The translations under genes were made by a program, and so were the position numbers. A stretch of 5,885 bases of DNA from an uncultured Micrococcales bacterium. Lineage in GTDB: Bacteria > Actinomycetota > Actinomycetes > Actinomycetales > Microbacteriaceae. Below, one piece after another: positions 1-4,116 of this stretch (the first letter of the stretch is position 1; each line of letters opens with the position of its first letter). The notes beneath the pieces are model-generated. The model searched no databases, was not told the DNA's origin, and saw nothing but the letters and a program-made list of their open reading frames with translations. Where the stretch lies: positions 1-5,885 of the forward strand of contig CAINTU010000119.1 of the NCBI GenBank assembly GCA_903853515.1, read 5' to 3'.

Positions 1-1527
1 ATGGCGGTCGCTCAAAAGGCAGCAAGTTTTAGCTTGGCGAAGGCCGATGAACTTCGACGTGCCATGGGTAAGAAAAAGAAAGAAGAACTTGACGCTCAAA
101 AGGCAAGTTTCGACCTTGGGCTAAAAGATAACGGTTTCAAACCCGAGGTGGCAGATCAACTCTGGAACGTGCTCTTGCCGTTCGCCGACTACGCGTTCAA
201 CAAGGCACACAGTGCCGCCTATGGCGTGCTTTCTTATTGGACCGCATACATGAAAGCGAATTTTCCGCAGGAATATATGGCTGCGCTGCTCACATCGGTT
301 AGATCTTCTAGAGACAAACTTTCGACCTATTTGAGCGAAACCAAACGCGCCGGCATCAAAGTTCTATCACCCGATGTCAACGAATCACAAGCAAACTTCA
401 CGGCTGTCAAAGAAAACATTCGTTTTGGCCTTGAAGCGATTCGAAACGTGGGTCAAAACGTGATCGCCGAAATCGTGAAGACTCGCGAGAGCCAAGGCGT
501 CTTCACTTCGTTCACCGACTTTTTGCAAAAAGTTCCAGCAAACGTCTGCACTAAGCGTGTCGTCGAATCGCTCATCAAAGCCGGTGCCTTTGACGCATTC
601 GGCCAATCTCGCCGTTCGCTTTTTGAAATTCATGAGGCGGCTATTGAATACGAGCTCAAAAACAAGAAGTCAAAATCTTCTGGTGAGCACGACCTATTTG
701 GTGACTTCGAAGATGAGGCGAGCGGGCTCGCTATCCCGCAGCTCGATGAATGGCCACAGAAAAAACTTCTGCAGTTAGAACGCGAGATGCTGGGCCTTTA
801 TGTCTCAGGGCATCCGCTAGCCGGTTTCGAATCCAAGATTCGTTCCAGCGCAAGTGAGAGCATTTCGAATTTCTTATCGCGCAAAGAATATGTCGAGAAC
901 GAGTCGGTTGCACTTGCAGGCCTAATCACAGCGGTCGAAATTCGCACTGCACGCGCGTCTGGCAAAAACTATGCCAACTTCACACTCGAAGATCTTGACG
1001 GCGAAATTTCTTTGATGGCATTCTCTTCGGTGCTCGATGATTACCGCGAATTCTTGACCGTCGATTCGATTGTGCGCGTAACCGGCAGAGTGAGGGCCAG
1101 GGATGACGGTTTCACAATCAATGTGAATCGTCTTGATCTGCTTGAGCGCGACGAAAACTTTTTTAGAGGGCCACTTCACCTCACAATCGACTATGTGAGC
1201 GCAACTAGACCGATGATGCAAACACTAGCCACTTTGCTCGCCAAGTATCCTGGCAATTCTGAAGTTCGAATAAGTTTGGTTAGCGAGTCAGGCGAGCAAA
1301 CCTATGATTTGCCGCACAAGGTGGTGATTTCTGAATCACTCATTGCAGAAATCAAGCAACACTTTGGTGTCGCTGTGCTTGATAAGTTCAAGCCAGCCTC
1401 GGGCGATCCAGAAGCGGCTGGCACTGGCTCAAATGGCACTGGCTCTGACGAGTTAGTCGGTGAGTCGCCTGCCGGGGATCAGGTAGCCGCGCCTGTTGTA
1501 GAGCAGAGCGGGCAGCTCTTCGCCTAA
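1..1527 (+). CDS. dnaE: DNA polymerase III subunit alpha, C-terminal part (5' end outside window)
   Basis: This is the catalytic subunit of the replicative DNA polymerase. The visible 508 codons are the C-terminal part of a protein usually about 1150-1200 residues long. The ATG at base 1 is an internal Met: it lies in the conserved stretch just before LRRAMGKKK (residues 18-26 of the fragment), so the true start, PHP domain and catalytic aspartates lie to the left. Visible in order are the end of the fingers region (HSAAYGVLSYWTAYMKANFP, about 70-89), a helix-hairpin-helix region (GLEAIRNVG, 143-151), a clamp-binding-like motif (EHDLF, 229-233), an OB fold (about 302-365), and a C-terminal domain ending in a low-complexity Gly/Ser/acidic tail (about 464-508). 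The tail contains a 15-bp tandem duplication. Its last 24 codons lie antisense to the flavin reductase gene. The family call is very secure; the role of the tail is unknown. Confidence 0.97.
   Translation: MAVAQKAASFSLAKADELRRAMGKKKKEELDAQKASFDLGLKDNGFKPEVADQLWNVLLPFADYAFNKAHSAAYGVLSYWTAYMKANFPQEYMAALLTSVRSSRDKLSTYLSETKRAGIKVLSPDVNESQANFTAVKENIRFGLEAIRNVGQNVIAEIVKTRESQGVFTSFTDFLQKVPANVCTKRVVESLIKAGAFDAFGQSRRSLFEIHEAAIEYELKNKKSKSSGEHDLFGDFEDEASGLAIPQLDEWPQKKLLQLEREMLGLYVSGHPLAGFESKIRSSASESISNFLSRKEYVENESVALAGLITAVEIRTARASGKNYANFTLEDLDGEISLMAFSSVLDDYREFLTVDSIVRVTGRVRARDDGFTINVNRLDLLERDENFFRGPLHLTIDYVSATRPMMQTLATLLAKYPGNSEVRISLVSESGEQTYDLPHKVVISESLIAEIKQHFGVAVLDKFKPASGDPEAAGTGSNGTGSDELVGESPAGDQVAAPVVEQSGQLFA
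1419..1448 (+). repeat. 15-bp tandem duplication inside the dnaE tail
   Basis: Two adjacent 15-bp units, 1419-1433 and 1434-1448, share an identical 12-bp core TGGCACTGGCTC and match at 13 of 15 positions. The period is five codons, so the frame is kept and the peptide reads GTGSN then GTGSD (residues 474-483). This looks like replication slippage in an unconstrained linker. It sits immediately before the part of dnaE that overlaps the convergent reductase gene. Confidence 0.85.
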
Positions 1528-1959
1528 TTGCCCGCCAAGAACGTCGCAAATCACTACTGCATTAGCTTCGACTTCGATTATTTCTCGAATGCTCAGAAAT
1601 AAGACTGCCGTAGCGGCCGCAAAAACCGGCAAGTTGTATTTCTCGTCAAGCGTCCAGTCGTCGTCGATAAACCTTTTGGTGTGATCTTGTGACATTTTTT
1701 GGGCAAGTGCGAGTCCATTTTCGCCGAGGGTGTGCATTGCAACTAACCTAGCCATCGATAGCGCCGGCCAGGTCGATGAACCTCTTGCGACGTTGAAGCT
1801 AACCAATGGCGGAGTTGCGCCAAGAGAAGTCACCGAGGTCGCGGTGAAACCTACTGGGTTGCCTTGCTGGTCGCCAAGAGTGATGACGGCTACACCAGAG
1901 GCATGACGCCTAAACACTTGTTTGAGCGCATCTTGTGCATCAATAATTTTTTCGAACAT
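1453..1959 (-). CDS. flavin reductase family protein (split-barrel FMN-binding)
   Basis: This 168-residue protein resembles the short flavin reductases (Flavin_Reduct, HpaC-like). They use NAD(P)H to reduce free flavin, often for a partner monooxygenase, and act in the cytoplasm. The N-terminal family pattern is clear: FRRHASGVAVIT (16-27), GFTATSVTSLGATPPLVSF (37-55), then SSTWP (61-65). A family-like end, LLYNRRGY (152-159), is also present. The usual GDH motif near residues 131-140 is replaced by EANAVVICDV, so catalytic activity is less certain than the fold; it could be a flavin- or heme-binding relative. I chose the ATG at 1959 because GAGG lies 6 nt before it. An adjacent in-frame ATG at 1962 has only a 3-nt gap, and a further in-frame ATG at 2043 would add a tail unlike the family. 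The gene is convergent with dnaE and divergent from hisD, so it is probably transcribed alone. No partner oxygenase is visible. Confidence 0.88.
   Translation of the reverse strand: MFEKIIDAQDALKQVFRRHASGVAVITLGDQQGNPVGFTATSVTSLGATPPLVSFNVARGSSTWPALSMARLVAMHTLGENGLALAQKMSQDHTKRFIDDDWTLDEKYNLPVFAAATAVLFLSIREIIEVEANAVVICDVLGGQLGEELPALLYNRRGYLIPGRRLTD
1508..1535. terminator. possible hairpin at the convergent dnaE/reductase 3' ends
   Basis: GCGGGCA (1508-1514) and TGCCCGC (1529-1535) form a perfect 7-bp stem with a 14-nt loop that contains the dnaE stop codon. A competing 5-bp stem, AGAGC (1505-1509) with GCTCT (1515-1519), shares the left arm. No T-run follows on either strand, so it does not qualify as a standard intrinsic terminator. 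A role in ending dnaE transcription is only a possibility. It lies inside the reductase coding sequence. Confidence 0.25.
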
Positions 1960-1965
1960 CATTCG

Positions 1966-1969
1966 CCTC
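1966..1969 (-). promoter_or_regulatory. ribosome binding site of the flavin reductase
   Basis: GAGG on the minus strand lies 6 nt before the ATG at 1959 and 3 nt before the ATG at 1962. The spacing favours 1959 as the start. Confidence 0.6.
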
Positions 1970-2053
1970 GCATGGGGTTGAGTTTCAAGGCTATTCGATG
2001 GTTCGTTTATGAGCCTAGAATTACAGCAAGTTTGGTTGTGCAATCGCTAGACC

Positions 2054-2064
2054 AAAAAATTTTT
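2054..2064. repeat. A/T tract palindrome upstream of hisD
   Basis: Six A followed by five T contains a perfect 10-bp palindrome (AAAAATTTTT) about 23 bp before the hisD start. Such A-tracts are known to bend DNA. A role in either divergent promoter is inferred from position only. Confidence 0.5.
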
Positions 2065-2075
2065 GCATCGACGAT

Positions 2076-2079
2076 AAGG
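2076..2079 (+). promoter_or_regulatory. ribosome binding site of hisD
   Basis: AAGG sits 7 nt before the GTG at 2087. An in-frame TAA at 2075-2077 overlaps this site, so no longer reading is possible and the GTG is the first available start. Confidence 0.7.
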
Positions 2080-2086
2080 CCCCAAG

Positions 2087-3409
2087 GTGAACTCTGAATC
2101 AAACCTGGTTCGTTCGCTAGATTTGCGCGGGCAAATAATTTCTCAGGCAGTTGTTGATGCGCTTTTGCCTAGGGCCGAATTTGACATCGATGATGCGCTC
2201 GAAGCCATAAAGCCTCTGTTGGCCGATGTTAAAGCCCACGGATTGCTTGCACTGCAAGCCGCCGCTCAAAAATTTGACCAAGTCGATCCGAATCCAATTC
2301 AGGTCAGCGCGCAAGAACTGACTACTGCGCTTGACGAGCTTTCGCCCAAATTGCGTGCGGCTCTTGAGGTTGCGATTGAACGAGTCAGGGCAGTAGCTCT
2401 CGCGAACCTGCCATTAGAGACCAGCACAAATGTTGCCAAAAATGCTTTAATTCGTCAACGCTGGCAACCAATCGATGCGGTTGGGCTCTATGTGCCGGGC
2501 GGCAAAGCGGTTTACCCGTCGAGTGTTGTCATGAACGTGGTTCCCGCTCAAGTTGCTGGGGTCAAGCAGATCGTTTTGTGCAGCCCACCGCAAAAGGCTT
2601 TTGGCGGTAGGCCACATCCCGTCGTATTAGCTGCGGCGGCGCTACTGGGCATTGAGCGAGTGTTCAACATCGGTGGCCCAGCTGCAATCGCCGCCATGGC
2701 ATTCGGAATTGCAGAGTTGGGGCTTGAACCGGTCAGCCTGATTACAGGCCCAGGCAACGCCTATGTGGCTGCAGCAAAGCGTGTTGTGCGTTCGCGGGTG
2801 GGTATCGATTCAGAAGCCGGTCCGACCGAAATCATGATCCTTGCCGACAAGCAAGCTAACGCAAGGTTTATAGCCGCTGACCTGATTAGCCAGGCAGAGC
2901 ACGACGAACATGCCGCTGCTGTCTTGGTGACACCAAGCGCGACCCTTATGGCTCAGGTTCAAACCGAATTGACCGCCCAAGTCGCCGGCTCGGCCAATGA
3001 AACGCGAATTAGGGCAGCCCTCAGTGCAAGGCAAAGTGCAATTGTGCTAGTTGACGATGTTGACGCAGCCATAACCGTGGCCAATTGCTATGCCACCGAG
3101 CATCTAGAGCTGCAACTAGCCGACAACGAGGCGGCTCTAGAGCAGATCAGCAACGCCGGGGCAATATTTATTGGCGATCACTCGCCCGTATCGCTGGGGG
3201 ATTACCTGGCCGGGTCAAATCACGTTTTGCCCACCTCTGGCCACGCTAAATTCAGCTCAGCCCTAGGCGTGCACACGTTTTTGCGTCCGCAACAGGTGAT
3301 TTCTTATGACCGGGATGCCTTGTCAGAGGTGGCAACTAGTTTGATTGCGTTGGCCAACGCTGAGGCACTCGATGCCCACGGCGAAGCCGTCGCCAAGCGA
3401 TTTGAATAG
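2087..3409 (+). CDS. hisD: histidinol dehydrogenase
   Basis: HisD carries out the last two oxidations of histidine synthesis, L-histidinol to L-histidinal to L-histidine, using two NAD+ and a bound zinc in a cytoplasmic homodimer. The 440 residues match the usual length of about 430-440. The family opening is visible as VRSLDLRG (8-15). Further motifs are VGLYVPGGKAVYPSS (132-146), TGPGNAYVAAAKR (220-232), the zinc ligands Gln269 and His272 in SQAEHD, the catalytic pair Glu338-His339 in ATEHLE, zinc ligand Asp372 in GDYLAGSNH, and the C-terminal zinc ligand His431. All key residues are present, so the enzyme should be active. The start is GTG, with AAGG 7 nt upstream and an in-frame stop just before it. 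No other his gene is visible here; the gene stands alone between a divergent reductase and the nrdR control region. Confidence 0.97.
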   Translation: MNSESNLVRSLDLRGQIISQAVVDALLPRAEFDIDDALEAIKPLLADVKAHGLLALQAAAQKFDQVDPNPIQVSAQELTTALDELSPKLRAALEVAIERVRAVALANLPLETSTNVAKNALIRQRWQPIDAVGLYVPGGKAVYPSSVVMNVVPAQVAGVKQIVLCSPPQKAFGGRPHPVVLAAAALLGIERVFNIGGPAAIAAMAFGIAELGLEPVSLITGPGNAYVAAAKRVVRSRVGIDSEAGPTEIMILADKQANARFIAADLISQAEHDEHAAAVLVTPSATLMAQVQTELTAQVAGSANETRIRAALSARQSAIVLVDDVDAAITVANCYATEHLELQLADNEAALEQISNAGAIFIGDHSPVSLGDYLAGSNHVLPTSGHAKFSSALGVHTFLRPQQVISYDRDALSEVATSLIALANAEALDAHGEAVAKRFE

Positions 3410-3438
3410 GGCGCATCTTCGCATCCCAGGCGCATCTT
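3410..3438 (+). repeat. 10-bp direct repeat just after hisD
   Basis: GGCGCATCTT occurs at 3410-3419 and again at 3429-3438, a period of 19 bp. A third CGCATC lies between them at 3420-3425. The cluster starts at the base after the hisD stop codon. Its function is unknown; it may be an operator-like array for the downstream nrd unit or a chance duplication. Confidence 0.55.
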
Positions 3439-3454
3439 TTGGCGACACGCCGAC

Positions 3455-3466
3455 ATTTCGCGAAAT
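3455..3466. promoter_or_regulatory. 12-bp perfect palindrome upstream of the NrdR boxes
   Basis: ATTTCGCGAAAT is a perfect 12-bp palindrome 20 bp to the left of the first NrdR box. It does not resemble the NrdR consensus. The position suits a binding site for a second, dimeric regulator of nrdRJ, but no known regulator is assigned and the function is inferred only. Confidence 0.35.
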
Positions 3467-3486
3467 TTGCATCACACGCGCTCAAA

Positions 3487-3502
3487 CCACAAGATATAGA
3501 GA
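3487..3502 (+). promoter_or_regulatory. NrdR box 1
   Basis: This 16-bp site matches the published NrdR-box consensus acaCwAtATaTwGtgt at about 12 of 16 positions, including the central ATAT and C4/G13. The outer half CACAAGATAT is the well-conserved part. It contains TATAGA (3495-3500), a possible -10 element, though no clear -35 stands at the right distance. Binding here would be expected to block transcription of nrdR and nrdJ. Confidence 0.85.
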
Positions 3503-3517
3503 CCAACACACAAATAA

Positions 3518-3533
3518 AGTCCATATCTTGTGT
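3518..3533 (+). promoter_or_regulatory. NrdR box 2
   Basis: This second 16-bp site also matches the NrdR consensus at about 12 of 16 positions. Its right half ATATCTTGTG is the exact reverse complement of the left half of box 1. The two box centres are 31 bp apart (15 bp between boxes), the three-helical-turn spacing typical of NrdR operators. It lies 58 bp before the nrdR start codon. Confidence 0.85.
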
Positions 3534-3591
3534 ATTTACGCAGAATTTGGCTTGAATTCGCCAATCCATCACTTAATGAAAGGGTTTCGAC

Positions 3592-4065
3592 ATGCATTGT
3601 CCGTTTTGCCGCTACCCAGACTCACGGGTGATGGATTCGCGTACGAGCGAAGATGGCTCATCAATTCGTCGTCGCCGCCAATGCCCAGAATGTCAAGCAA
3701 GGTTCAGCACAACTGAAACCTCAAGCTTGGTTGTGCAAAAGCGCAGCGGTGTCATTGAGCCATTCAGCAGAGACAAGATCGTTAACGGTGTGCGAAAAGC
3801 ATGCCAGGGCCGACCTGTGTCAGATTCAGATTTGGCTGTGCTTGCCCAAAAGGTTGAAGAAAGCGTGCGCGCATCTGGCGCTGCTCAAATCGAGGCGCAT
3901 TCGGTTGGTCTAGCAATTCTCGAACCGCTTCGTCAACTCGACGAAGTCGCGTTTATGCGATTTGCCAGTGTTTATCAATCGTGGAACACACTAGAAGATT
4001 TCGAAGCGGCCATTCAGGTTTTGAAGGTCGATCGAGAAAACCAAGCTTCGCAGTTGGCGCAATAA
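3592..4065 (+). CDS. nrdR: transcriptional repressor NrdR
   Basis: NrdR represses ribonucleotide reductase genes when its nucleotide-binding domain signals ample dATP. The 157-residue protein has the standard layout. The N-terminal zinc ribbon has ligands Cys3, Cys6, Cys31 and Cys34 (MHCPFC and QCPEC), with an Arg-rich RRRRQ stretch (26-30) next to the second pair that contributes to DNA binding. The ATP-cone follows, from about residue 47 to 135 (VVQKRSGVIEPFSRDKI, then VAFMRFASVYQSW). The start is fixed by the invariant MxCPFC opening, with GAAAGGG 7 nt upstream. Two NrdR boxes precede it, so autoregulation is very likely. The nrdJ gene follows after 51 bp with no visible terminator, so the two are probably co-transcribed. 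Length and motifs are normal and nothing is missing. Confidence 0.97.
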   Translation: MHCPFCRYPDSRVMDSRTSEDGSSIRRRRQCPECQARFSTTETSSLVVQKRSGVIEPFSRDKIVNGVRKACQGRPVSDSDLAVLAQKVEESVRASGAAQIEAHSVGLAILEPLRQLDEVAFMRFASVYQSWNTLEDFEAAIQVLKVDRENQASQLAQ

Positions 4066-4103
4066 ACGTCTTCAGCGAGATCCAAAGTTAAGAAAAGCAA
4101 AAA

Positions 4104-4109
4104 GAGAGG
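4104..4109 (+). promoter_or_regulatory. ribosome binding site of nrdJ
   Basis: GAGAGG lies 7 nt before the GTG at 4117. It supports GTG as the start, because the nrdR stop (TAA 4063-4065) is the nearest in-frame stop and no other ATG, GTG or TTG occurs in frame between them. Confidence 0.75.
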
Positions 4110-4116
4110 CAACAAA

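Larger units (their letters stand above)
1960..2086. promoter_or_regulatory. divergent spacer between flavin reductase and hisD
   Basis: This 127-bp region lies between the starts of two divergent genes, so it should carry a promoter for each strand. I see no convincing -35/-10 pair for either gene. The best single element is TGTAAT on the minus strand (2025-2020), five of six matches to a -10 box, but without a matching -35. The region also holds an A/T palindrome near hisD. Confidence 0.4.

Noticed and set aside
922..1221. A 99-codon minus-strand open frame
   Set aside because: It is antisense to the OB-fold region of dnaE and has no family features.
1952..1965. GAAC-like half of an actinobacterial LexA (SOS) box at the reductase start
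   Set aside because: The second half GTTC is not present at the required spacing, so only a half-site matches.
1960..2043. A longer reductase start at the minus-strand ATG at 2043
   Set aside because: It would add 28 residues with no family similarity, while ATG 1959 has a well-spaced GAGG and gives the normal family N-terminus.
1864..2097. A plus-strand open frame ending just inside hisD
   Set aside because: It is antisense to the conserved N-terminus of the reductase and spans the promoter spacer; the peptide has no family pattern.
3437..3458. Possible intrinsic terminator after hisD (GGCG-ACA-CGCC, 3441-3451)
   Set aside because: The stem is only 4 bp and no T-run follows it on the hisD strand.
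3345..3716. A 123-codon plus-strand open frame across the hisD end, the spacer and the nrdR start
   Set aside because: It overlaps two secure genes in another frame, covers the NrdR boxes, and its peptide shows no family pattern.
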